Virus record (IMG/VR): IMGVR_UViG_3300046008_001357
Coordinates: 1 to 20,481 of that record
From: a virus
Length of the DNA: 20,481 nt
Reading direction: 5' to 3' (one strand)
Below the pieces are notes generated by a model. It searched no databases. It was not told where the DNA came from and saw nothing but the letters and a program-made list of their open reading frames with translations. Positions 6,582 to 13,302 of this stretch are shown one piece after another. How positions within the stretch are numbered: the stretch's first letter is position 1; each line of letters begins with the position of its first letter. The position numbers were made by a program, and so were the translations under genes.

Positions 6582-6845
6582 ATGAACTTTTTAACTGAGC
6601 TACGCGACATCAACATTCCTGAAAGCATCATTCAAAAAATCGCTCGTCATTTTGGCGGTAATCCTGTCTACATTCCTAAACCCAAAAAAGTTGATTTTAA
6701 CGACCGTAATGCTCAAATTTACCGTGATTTCAACGGAAAAAACACACTTCATCTCAGCCAAAAGTACGATTTATGTTATCAACAAATCTGTAAAATAATT
6801 AGAAATGAGCGCAAGAAACGTCAAGGCGATTTGTTTGCATCTTGA
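6582..6845 (+). CDS. Mor/C-type transcription activator
   Basis: The product is 87 aa. The first half (FLTELRDINIPESIIQKIAR, then GGNPVYIPKP) resembles the dimerisation part of Mor-family proteins. The second half is an HTH: IYRDFNGKNTLHLSQKYDLC and YQQICKIIRNERKKRQ, with the typical phi-x-x-F-x-G-x-N before the helix pair. In Mu, Mor and C activate middle and late promoters as dimers at dyad sites. Two matching dyad-containing elements lie before the lysis genes (13303) and the protease gene (19209) in this window and are the proposed targets. It stands alone behind a terminator, with a weak ribosome-binding site (AGGCG) and GATAAA about 40 bases upstream as a possible -10. Confidence 0.75.
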   Translation: MNFLTELRDINIPESIIQKIARHFGGNPVYIPKPKKVDFNDRNAQIYRDFNGKNTLHLSQKYDLCYQQICKIIRNERKKRQGDLFAS

Positions 6846-7081
6846 TGGCGCATAGTTAGGCGGATTCAACTTTTTCTATCGACTAAAATTGACGCGGAAC
6901 ACACCTATCAAATGTGTTGAATGCCATTCGGCGTTTGGTTATAACGCTGTAAAATGATTCTCTAGGCTCTACTTTTTTATTTCGTTGATGCAAAGTATTT
7001 AGACGAGTATAAAGAAAAGTTGAAAGCAAAATAAACCGTCGCTATTGGCAATCCATTTAACAACTTTTCTAATTTTAAATT

Positions 7082-8875
7082 ATGAAACACTATACTTACC
7101 TTGTTGAAAATCCTAGTGGATTAGCGGAATTTTTAGCATCAAAAGAAATTATTACAGAAGTTGCCAAAGCAAAATCAATTTTAGTGCAGATATTTTCTGC
7201 ACAAACTGTCCCAGCATGGATTAAATGTATTTCAGAAATTATCACTGATAATTTGCCAACCGCTGTTTTAGTGGGTTCAACAACCGTCGGTGAAATTATT
7301 GATGGGCGCACATTTGTTAAATCCACGGTGATTTCATTTTCTTTTTTTGAATTTACAACGCTAGTTCCCCTGCTTGCAGAATGTCAGGAAAATGACGAAG
7401 AAATTGTTGGAAATACATTAGGCGAAGCAATTAGCGCGTCAGGTTCTGATATTGCTGGTGTCTTACTGTTAGCAACCCCCATTAGCATTAACGTCACAGA
7501 TTTGTTAAATGGTCTTGCAAAAAGAATTGGAAATTATCCTGTGTTTGGCGGTGGTGCGGCGGATTATGGCGCAATGCACAATTCATTGATTTTACTTGGA
7601 ACACAATTATTAAATAAAGGTGCTGTCGCTGTTGTGTTCTTAGGAAATGAATTACATATTGATATTTACAGTTATCTTGGCTGGCTACCGTTAAGCAAAG
7701 AAATGACAATTACCGAAGCACACGGAAAATTTGTTAAAACGGTAGATGGTGAATCGGCGTTTAATGTTTATCATCGTTATCTAAACATCAGCAATGATGT
7801 AAATTTTGACCTTGATGTTTTAGCCTTTCCATTTTTAGTTGAACGTGATGGCGAAACGTTAGCGCGTGTTCCCATTTCTGTTGAAGAAGATGGCTCGCTT
7901 CAATTTGTTGCAGATGTTCGTACTGGCGAAAAATTCAAAGTCGGTTATGGAAATCCCACAACGATTATTCACGATGCAAAAGAAATTCAAGCCATTATGC
8001 GTGCATTCATGCCTGATGCGATTTTTCTTTATACTTGTGGTTGTCGTCGTTTTTTAATGCAAGAAGAAGTTGAATTAGAAACCTTGCCATTCCAAGAAAT
8101 TGCACCAACGGTGGGTTTTTATACTTACGGTGAATTCTTTAGGCGGAATAATAATTTACATTTACTCAATTCTGCGATGGTTGCCGTTGGAATGCGTGAG
8201 GGTCAACACGCTAGAAGAACAACCTATCCTAAAAAAGCATGGACAGATAATCAAATTACACAACAAGTAGACGACCCTTATGTAAATAAACACATTCGCG
8301 TTATCTCCCATTTGATGCACTTTATTAACGTCGTCACGTCTGAATTAGAGCAAGTGAATTCTGAATTAGAATTGCTGTCGATTACCGATAAATTAACGCA
8401 GATTTATAATCGGGTGAAATTAGACAGTGTGCTTAACCATGAAATCAATTATGCAAATCGTTATCAGACCGATTTTTCTGTTATTTTGATTGATATTGAC
8501 CATTTTAAACAAGTCAATGACGCTCATGGTCATAATACAGGCGATGCCGTATTGATTTTTATGGCACAAATTTTAAAAGAAAATGTTCGTAATTCAGATA
8601 TTCTTGGACGCTGGGGTGGTGAAGAATTCTTAATTATTTTGCCTCAAACAAATGTTCAACAGGCTTTTGAACTCGCTGAAAAAATTAGGACAACCGTTGA
8701 ATCTGCTAAATTTCCTGTTGTGAATCATAAAACCATTAGCGTTGGTGTCACTCAGTATTGTAGTGATGATTCCGTGATTGAGTTGATTGAGCGTGCAGAT
8801 AGAGGGCTTTACGATGCCAAAAATACGGGGCGGAATAAGGTGGTTTTGGTTACTGATAATTTAGATAAAACATAA
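7082..8875 (+). CDS. FIST sensor-diguanylate cyclase
   Basis: The product is 597 aa. Residues about 30-230 are a FIST N domain (AVLVGSTTVGEIIDGRTF, then the GGGAADYG loop), about 235-380 are FIST_C (FLYTCGCRRFLM, PTVGFYTYGEFF), then a short coiled linker (LEQVNSELELLSITDKLTQI) and a GGDEF domain (about 430-590). The active site is GGEEF (512-516), with ILIDIDHFKQVND for metal and GTP binding. RNSD, five residues before it, is an intact inhibitory I-site. It should make c-di-GMP in response to a small ligand bound by FIST. No signal peptide or membrane segment is seen, so it is cytoplasmic. It is not a phage-function gene, and it lies between the activator and the TerD gene as cargo. The 236 bases upstream hold no gene; a short open stretch ending VDAKYLDEYKEKLKAK before 7034 may be a relic. 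Confidence 0.9.
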   Translation: MKHYTYLVENPSGLAEFLASKEIITEVAKAKSILVQIFSAQTVPAWIKCISEIITDNLPTAVLVGSTTVGEIIDGRTFVKSTVISFSFFEFTTLVPLLAECQENDEEIVGNTLGEAISASGSDIAGVLLLATPISINVTDLLNGLAKRIGNYPVFGGGAADYGAMHNSLILLGTQLLNKGAVAVVFLGNELHIDIYSYLGWLPLSKEMTITEAHGKFVKTVDGESAFNVYHRYLNISNDVNFDLDVLAFPFLVERDGETLARVPISVEEDGSLQFVADVRTGEKFKVGYGNPTTIIHDAKEIQAIMRAFMPDAIFLYTCGCRRFLMQEEVELETLPFQEIAPTVGFYTYGEFFRRNNNLHLLNSAMVAVGMREGQHARRTTYPKKAWTDNQITQQVDDPYVNKHIRVISHLMHFINVVTSELEQVNSELELLSITDKLTQIYNRVKLDSVLNHEINYANRYQTDFSVILIDIDHFKQVNDAHGHNTGDAVLIFMAQILKENVRNSDILGRWGGEEFLIILPQTNVQQAFELAEKIRTTVESAKFPVVNHKTISVGVTQYCSDDSVIELIERADRGLYDAKNTGRNKVVLVTDNLDKT

Positions 8876-8886
8876 TTTTTTTACAC

Positions 8887-8960
8887 TTCAAGAATTTTAC
8901 TTTTTGACAAGCTAAACAAATATGCGCGATATTGCCGCCTCGAAATTAAAAAATGAGGCG
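8887..8960 (+). promoter_or_regulatory. Promoter and RBS-masking hairpin for the TerD-nuclease gene (repeat copy 1)
   Basis: TTGACA (8904-8909) and GATATT (8928-8933) with an 18-base spacer form a good sigma70 promoter. Downstream, CGCCTC (8936-8941) pairs with GAGGCG (8955-8960), burying the GAGG ribosome-binding site of the ATG at 8966. The block TTCAAGAATTTTACTTTTTG through GCCTCGAA is repeated at 11502-11558. Confidence 0.7.
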
Positions 8961-8965
8961 TAAAT

Positions 8966-10243
8966 ATGGCAGTTTCACTTTCAAAAGGCGGTAATGTTTC
9001 GCTTCAAGACTTAATTGATAATTTATTTGTTGTTGGCGTTGGCTGGAAGGCTGAAACCGCACAAATTGATATTGATGTCAGCGCGTTTTTAGTTAATGAA
9101 AATGGAAAAATTAACAGTGACAATGATTTCATTTTTTACAATCAATTAGCCAGTCAATGCGGTTCGATTCAATTAAATTTAGAACCCGTCAACAATAACA
9201 AAGCCGCCTTTTTTGTCGATACATCCAAACTTCCTGCACACATTCATCGGGTAGTTTTCGTTTTAACTGCCGCCGATGTACATGGAAAACCTGCCAGTTT
9301 TAGCCAGTTAAAAGATGTCGTGATTCGATTGGTCGATAACGAAGAACGCATCCACTATCAATTAACCGATATTCAAAACGAATCGTCTGTGATTATGGGC
9401 GAGCTTTATCGTTACAAAGAAGTGTTTAAATTTCGCGCAGTTGGGCAAGGTTTCAATGACGGTTTAGGCGCATTGGCAACGCATTTCGGTGTCGATGTGT
9501 CAGGCGACAGTGTGCCAGAAAATGTGGCAGAAAATGACGACGATTCGCAAACCTCACTCAAGCGCAAACGCCGTTCACGCGGCATGGTACTTGCCGAATA
9601 CGCGCAAGAATTACGCGACAAAATCATTGCCTTTTATCCGAAAATTGCCACCGCGATAGATTCAGCGGCAAATGAAAGCAACACCCGCATGATTTTAGAT
9701 CGCTTTTTTATGGACGTGTTGGAGTTCGACATCAACGATGTGAAAGCCGAGCAGAACATTCAAGGGCGACGCGCGGATTATGTGTTGTCGGTGGATAGTC
9801 AAGATGTGATTGTGGTGGAAGTGAAAAAGGCTGGGATGGCGTTGCGTGATAAGCAGATTTTTCAAGCCACGTCTTACGGTGCATATTCGGGGATTCGCTG
9901 GGCGTTGTTGACCAATCTGGTGGAATGGCAACTTTATCGGATTTCGACGCATGAAAAAGTCGAGGCGGATTTAGTGTTTTCGCTCAAGTTAAGTCCGACG
10001 ATTTCCTTGCAAGACGTTGAACGGTTGGCGTTGTTGTCACGTCCATTTTTGAATCATAAAAACGTCGAAATTGAACGCTTGTGGCGTGAAGGTAACGCGC
10101 TTAGTGTGGAAATCATTGGCGGCATTTTGCTGACCGATGATGTGGTGTCAAAAGTACGAAATATCATCAAACGCGATACCGATTGCAATGTCACCAATGA
10201 ACAAGTGCGTGCGGTGGTTGAGCGGATGTTGAATTTGAATTGA
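8966..10243 (+). CDS. TerD domain fused to a PD-(D/E)xK nuclease (HsdR-N-like)
   Basis: The product is 425 aa. Residues 1-185 are a TerD domain: MAVSLSKGGNVSL start, GVGWKA, DIDVSAFLVNENGKINSDND with the acidic Ca-binding pattern, FIFYNQ, and a FKFRAVGQGF end. A basic linker (SLKRKRRSRG, 197-206) follows. Residues about 205-425 are a restriction-type domain similar to the N-terminal nuclease of HsdR (HSDR_N_2): RRADYVL with Asp271 and VVEVKKAG with Glu285-x-Lys287, then QIFQATSYG, giving a complete D-ExK core. TerD proteins belong to the Ter stress and phage-inhibition systems. A nuclease fused to TerD suggests a defence effector, which is inference. It has its own promoter and a leader hairpin. 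The TPR-HEPN pair follows 77 bases later. Confidence 0.8.
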   Translation: MAVSLSKGGNVSLQDLIDNLFVVGVGWKAETAQIDIDVSAFLVNENGKINSDNDFIFYNQLASQCGSIQLNLEPVNNNKAAFFVDTSKLPAHIHRVVFVLTAADVHGKPASFSQLKDVVIRLVDNEERIHYQLTDIQNESSVIMGELYRYKEVFKFRAVGQGFNDGLGALATHFGVDVSGDSVPENVAENDDDSQTSLKRKRRSRGMVLAEYAQELRDKIIAFYPKIATAIDSAANESNTRMILDRFFMDVLEFDINDVKAEQNIQGRRADYVLSVDSQDVIVVEVKKAGMALRDKQIFQATSYGAYSGIRWALLTNLVEWQLYRISTHEKVEADLVFSLKLSPTISLQDVERLALLSRPFLNHKNVEIERLWREGNALSVEIIGGILLTDDVVSKVRNIIKRDTDCNVTNEQVRAVVERMLNLN

Positions 10244-10320
10244 TGAAAAAGTAACTATGTGACACCTAGAATAAATGTGATAATTCCCCCATTGAGGATA
10301 AATTTTACAGGTTTTATTTT

Positions 10321-11100
10321 ATGGTTGTACAACCACAATTAGATATTCAAGAACTCGAAGAATTACAGGATGATATTTACTCATTCCGTGATGAATTTCG
10401 AAAAATAACCTATTTTGAAAAAAAAGGTTTAAAAAACCAATTGGATGAATTACCTGTAAAGCTTCCTGAAATTGATTATTTGAGAATTTTAGGCAGAATT
10501 TTTTGTTTAGCTCGTGAGATTGAAAACATGAAAAGAACTCACATGGAAGCTATAAATAAATTTCCTGATAACGAACTTGCATACTATGATTATTTGGCTT
10601 CGTTATCAAATGCAACTTTATATTCAGAATCTATCGAATATGGTGAGAAGATACTTGAAAAGTATGGTAATCGTAATTTAGTTATAGATTCTATGGTAAG
10701 CAGTTTTTTATGCCTTGGACAAATAAAAAAAGCACATGAATACTTAAAAAAACTAGATAATGCTAGAAATCATAAGGCATATGACATTGTGTCAACAGCG
10801 TTTTCAATTTTGGAAAATGCAAAGTTAGATAGTGATGAACTTGAAAATTTATATAATTTATTTTTTAGCGTATTAAATAAAAAAGAGGATTTACGCACTA
10901 TTGATGTGAGTATTATTGATAACTGTATTGTTTATCGGTTTTACGTTGAATTACCCATTGATGAAATTATTGAATTAAACTGGGAAGCGTCATGTGTTTT
11001 TGCAGAAAATCTTGATGATATGAGATGTAGCGTTGTGATGTTTGAATTTGAATCAACAAATGTTTTTAAAGAACGAAAAGAACTGATTGGAGCTAAATAA
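10321..11100 (+). CDS. TPR-like protein, second copy of the TPR-HEPN pair
   Basis: The product is 259 aa, AT-richer than its surroundings. The helical repeat region (about 50-170) includes HMEAINKFPDNELAYYDYLA and SESIEYGEKILEKYGNRNLV. The C-terminal 55 residues form a beta-rich domain with VYRFYVELPIDEIIELNWEA. Equal length, matching helical hairpins and the shared C-terminal L-x-W-x-A pattern mark it as a paralogue of the 4939-5718 product, though overall identity is low. It is followed after 2 bases by its HEPN partner. A GATAAT box (10279-10284) about 40 bases upstream may give it its own promoter. No named family is recognised. Confidence 0.7.
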   Translation: MVVQPQLDIQELEELQDDIYSFRDEFRKITYFEKKGLKNQLDELPVKLPEIDYLRILGRIFCLAREIENMKRTHMEAINKFPDNELAYYDYLASLSNATLYSESIEYGEKILEKYGNRNLVIDSMVSSFLCLGQIKKAHEYLKKLDNARNHKAYDIVSTAFSILENAKLDSDELENLYNLFFSVLNKKEDLRTIDVSIIDNCIVYRFYVELPIDEIIELNWEASCVFAENLDDMRCSVVMFEFESTNVFKERKELIGAK

Positions 11101-11102
11101 TC

Positions 11103-11468
11103 ATGACGGTATCATATCAACAATTTTTTGATTCAGCAGAAGCTTTAGTTTTAAAAAATCAAAAAGGCAAGGAAATTGATTTTAGAAATTCAATTAGCCG
11201 TGCTTATTACGCATTATTTTTGAAAGCGAGAGAAATTGCAGAAAAATTACCAAATCCACCTGAAAAATTAAAAAGCCATGAAAAAGTAATTAGACAGTTT
11301 GAACTACATCAAAAATTAAAACATTTTGCACCTGTAATAACACAACGAAAATTAAAGCGTTGCAACGCCGATTACGACACACATTTAACAATCAGTCATG
11401 CAGATGCAGAAAATCACTATAAATCCGTAAAATCATTGCTTGAAAAGTTAGATAAAGTAAAAATTTAA
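11103..11468 (+). CDS. HEPN-domain protein, second copy
   Basis: The product is 121 aa, a single HEPN fold. Helix 1 is YQQFFDSAEALVLKNQ, the signature is EIDFRNSISRAYYALFLKAR (about 24-43), and the second signature is KRCNADYDTHLTIS (about 80-93), followed by a C-terminal helix. It matches the first HEPN copy at FRN-x-ISR-x-YYA and R-x-NADY. In this copy a His lies eight residues after the Arg, which is off the usual R-x4-6-H spacing, so RNase activity is uncertain. It begins 2 bases after the TPR-like stop (TAATCATG) and ends just before a strong terminator, closing the cargo transcript. Confidence 0.75.
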   Translation: MTVSYQQFFDSAEALVLKNQKGKEIDFRNSISRAYYALFLKAREIAEKLPNPPEKLKSHEKVIRQFELHQKLKHFAPVITQRKLKRCNADYDTHLTISHADAENHYKSVKSLLEKLDKVKI

Positions 11469-11469
11469 C

Positions 11470-11499
11470 AAAAAGGCAGATTAAAAACCTGCCTTTTTT
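11470..11499 (+). terminator. Terminator after the second TPR-HEPN pair
   Basis: The stem AAAAGGCAG/CTGCCTTTT has a 9-base loop and a T-run to 11499, directly after the HEPN stop. Confidence 0.8.
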
Positions 11500-11501
11500 C
11501 A

Positions 11502-11558
11502 TTCAAAAATTTTACTTTTTGACAACGCCCCGCCCACGCGAGATAGTTGCGCCTCGAA
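11502..11558 (+). repeat. Promoter repeat, copy 2 (of 8887-8944)
   Basis: TTCAAAAATTTTACTTTTTG plus ACAA (11502-11525) matches copy 1 at 23 of 24 bases. The segment 11538-11558 (GCG-x-GATA-x-T through GCCTCGAA) matches again after a diverged spacer. It retains TTGACA (11519-11524) and GATAGT (11542-11547) at 17-base spacing. No plus-strand gene follows; transcription would run antisense through the Mnt-like gene. The two copies bracket the TerD-nuclease and TPR-HEPN genes. Confidence 0.75.
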
Positions 11559-11578
11559 TAATTATGAGATTTGAGATT

Positions 11579-11860
11579 TTATTTTTTCTGTTCAAGACCT
11601 ATTTTTATTTCTTTCAAAACTCGTTCATTCATATCTTTAAAAAAATCGACTTGCTGTAGAACATATTCTTTTTGTGATGGTGCTAAACATTGCAAAATAT
11701 CAGCCCCTTCATTAAAACTAGCCTCCAATCTCCGTACAATTTCGGCATTTATTGACTGCTTATTTTCTTTAGCGGCGTTTTTTATTTTTTCTTTTAGTTC
11801 TGTTGGAAGGCGCAAACCAACTGGGTTTGTGTCCCTTATATTTTCATTATCTAATTTCAT
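11579..11860 (-). CDS. Mnt/Arc-type ribbon-helix-helix repressor
   Basis: The product is 93 aa from the ATG at 11860 (GGAA six bases upstream; an ATG at 11872 is the alternative). Residues about 10-50 match the Arc-like ribbon-helix-helix domain: NPVGLRLPTELKEKIKNAAK, then SINAEIVRRLEASF. The C-terminal part (about 55-93) is a helix that could tetramerise, as in P22 Mnt. It is divergent from the smaller Arc-like gene at 11961, across paired operators. In P22, mnt and arc stand in the same divergent arrangement and control ant. Inferred role: repressor holding down the arc-ant promoter in the lysogen. Confidence 0.75.
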   Translation of the reverse strand: MKLDNENIRDTNPVGLRLPTELKEKIKNAAKENKQSINAEIVRRLEASFNEGADILQCLAPSQKEYVLQQVDFFKDMNERVLKEIKIGLEQKK

Positions 11861-11897
11861 TTTTTGTTCCATTTCAAAAAAATTTGTTTTTGATAAT

Positions 11898-11935
11898 AAC
11901 ACGATGTTATCATTTTTTCACGGCAACATCGTGTT
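11898..11935. promoter_or_regulatory. Paired operators between the divergent Arc/Mnt-like genes
   Basis: AACACGATGTT (11898-11908) and its exact reverse complement AACATCGTGTT (11925-11935) lie 27 bases apart centre to centre. Each is itself a dyad AACA-N3-TGTT. The left site extends outward as TGAT/ATCA. Ribbon-helix-helix dimers binding such half-sites in tandem fits Arc/Mnt operators. Confidence 0.7.
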
Positions 11936-11960
11936 GCTGTATTAACAAAAGGAGGCAAAA

Positions 11961-12152
11961 ATGTCATTAGTGAAAGATATAAACCCAATTGGGTTTCGAT
12001 TCCAACCAGGGCTAAAAGAATGGTTGAAATCGGAGGCAAAGAAAAATTGCCGAACAATGAACACTGAAATGGTGTTTATTCTTGAAAACGAAAAAGCCCG
12101 TCGTGCTGGAACACAACAGGCTTTGAATGAATCTTCCACCAACGCAAATTAA
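11961..12152 (+). CDS. Arc-type ribbon-helix-helix repressor
   Basis: The product is 63 aa, near the 53-aa length of P22 Arc. The beta strand is NPIGFRFQPGLKEWLKSEAK and helix 2 is RTMNTEMVFILENEKARR, whose TMNTEMV resembles the Arc S-x-N-x-E-I element. The ribosome-binding site AAAGGAGG is the strongest in the region. It starts 26 bases from the operator pair and is followed after 12 bases by the BRO antirepressor, as arc precedes ant in P22. Inferred role: brake on the same promoter after induction. Confidence 0.8.
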   Translation: MSLVKDINPIGFRFQPGLKEWLKSEAKKNCRTMNTEMVFILENEKARRAGTQQALNESSTNAN

Positions 12153-12164
12153 GAGGAAACTCAC

Positions 12165-13076
12165 ATGAATAGTAACACATTAGCTTTAACGTTCCAAAAC
12201 ACGCAATTCGATGTTATCGACCGTAATGGTCAACCTTGGTTAAGGGGCTTGCAAATTGCAAGTGCCTTAGGATACAAAAATCCATCTGCTGATATAGCAA
12301 ATTTGTACGATAGAAACGAAGATGAATTTAATGACTCAATGACAGCGTTAATCGACCTTCCAGACCTGAACTTGCAAAATGCAAGTGCAGGTCAAATGCG
12401 TAAAGTTCGTGTTTTCAGCCTTCGCGGTTGCCATCTTCTTGGAATGTTGGCAAAAACAAAAATAGCCAAAGAATTCAGAAAATGGGTGCTGGATATTTTG
12501 GACAAAGAAGTGGGTCAACCAAAACCCTACGCCTTGCGTGACCTTCCCACACAAAACCTCCTCCCGAATGCGTTGTCAGAAATCCTGTCAGCGAATCTCA
12601 CGCCTGTTAAAAAGATGGTCATGCTAACCATCATGAACAAAGCCGACAAAAACGGACAATTTCAAATGGGTATTTTGGATTTAGCGCATCTTTGCGGCAT
12701 TGCGAAAAGCACGATTGTTGAAACCGTTAGCAGTTTGGAAAGTTTGGGATTTTTAACCATCACACGAACTCGTCACAGAACTGGCGGTAGTTTGCCCAAC
12801 ACTTATACGATTCCTGAGCGGTTTCGATTCAGTACAGGTGGCGCGATAGAGGTGAAACAACATGACTGGATTAATCAGCCTGTTGAATCAACACCACAAC
12901 CCGCGTTTTCAATTCCTAACAATATGGTCATGATTAGCGCAGAGCGTTATCGTGAAATGGAGCAATCATCATTAGAACTTCAATTTGCTGATTTAAAACA
13001 CATTGTCGAGCAAAGCGGAGGTTTAGTTTTAATGAAATGCGAAGTCGATAGAATGAAAGGCGTTTTAAAAGCCTAA
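12165..13076 (+). CDS. BRO-family antirepressor with C-terminal winged helix
   Basis: The product is 303 aa. Residues about 8-115 are a Bro-N domain: FQNTQFDVIDRNGQPWLRGL, IASALGYKNPSADI, then VRVFSLRGCHLLGMLAKTKI and EFRKWVLDILD. Residues about 135-225 form a winged HTH (HTH_36-like: QMGILDLAHLCGIAKSTIVE, LGFLTITRTRHRTGG). The C-terminus is helical. BRO proteins of temperate phages are commonly antirepressors that inactivate repressors by binding them. Its position after the Arc-like gene supports this. A loop of about ten residues (DLNLQNASAG) interrupts the usual spacing before VFSLRG and coincides with a DNA palindrome (12363-12393). AGAGGAAA precedes the start. Confidence 0.85.
   Translation: MNSNTLALTFQNTQFDVIDRNGQPWLRGLQIASALGYKNPSADIANLYDRNEDEFNDSMTALIDLPDLNLQNASAGQMRKVRVFSLRGCHLLGMLAKTKIAKEFRKWVLDILDKEVGQPKPYALRDLPTQNLLPNALSEILSANLTPVKKMVMLTIMNKADKNGQFQMGILDLAHLCGIAKSTIVETVSSLESLGFLTITRTRHRTGGSLPNTYTIPERFRFSTGGAIEVKQHDWINQPVESTPQPAFSIPNNMVMISAERYREMEQSSLELQFADLKHIVEQSGGLVLMKCEVDRMKGVLKA
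12241..12269. repeat. Palindrome 1 inside the antirepressor gene
   Basis: A 29-base inverted repeat centred on CTTGCAAATTGCAAG forms 13 pairs with one mismatch, extended by TAAGG/CCTTA. It encodes GLQIASAL. The core recurs in palindrome 2. Confidence 0.6.
12363..12393. repeat. Palindrome 2 inside the antirepressor gene
   Basis: GACCTG-A-ACTTGC / GCAAGT-G-CAGGTC is a 12-bp stem with one mismatch and a five-base loop. Its core CTTGCAAAATGCAAGTGC differs from palindrome 1 by one base. It encodes the apparently inserted loop LNLQNASAG of the Bro-N domain. No T-run follows on either strand, so it is not a simple terminator. Confidence 0.6.
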
Positions 13077-13098
13077 CTCACAACCGTGAGGAAGGCTC

Positions 13099-13245
13099 AT
13101 GAACGGAATTGAACCGCCTGAGCTTGACGATGATTTTATTGTCGAGAATGATAAGAAATTGGACAAGCTGTTGAAAGATTACAGCACGATGCCAATTCCT
13201 GAACTCGACGAGTATGTGAACGTTCAGCTACCACAGGTCGATTAA
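13099..13245 (+). CDS. Small acidic hypothetical protein (48 aa)
   Basis: The product is 48 aa, starting MNGIEPPELDDDFIVENDKK, very acidic, with no Cys and no membrane segment. GAGGAAGG gives a strong ribosome-binding site seven bases before the ATG. It lies 22 bases after the antirepressor and directly before a terminator, so it is the last gene of the arc-ant operon. No family is recognised. An acidic DNA-mimic-like character is possible but unproven. Confidence 0.6.
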   Translation: MNGIEPPELDDDFIVENDKKLDKLLKDYSTMPIPELDEYVNVQLPQVD

Positions 13246-13251
13246 GCACAC

Positions 13252-13284
13252 AGCCTCGATGACGAAAGTTGTCGGGGCTTTTTT
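13252..13284 (+). terminator. Terminator of the arc-ant operon
   Basis: A 12-bp stem AGCCTCGATGAC/GTTGTCGGGGCT, closed by a GAAA tetraloop and including G-T pairs, is followed by a T-run (13279-13284). Confidence 0.85.
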
Positions 13285-13302
13285 GTGTCTATCAAAAACT
13301 GC

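Noticed and set aside
6982-7034. Short open stretch ending VDAKYLDEYKEKLKAK before the FIST-GGDEF gene
   Set aside because: It has no start codon or ribosome-binding site and is too short to assign; noted only as a possible relic.
11571-11945. 124-codon plus-strand frame over the Mnt-like gene
   Set aside because: It is antisense to a recognisable ribbon-helix-helix protein, Phe/Ser-rich, and starts with TTG and no ribosome-binding site.
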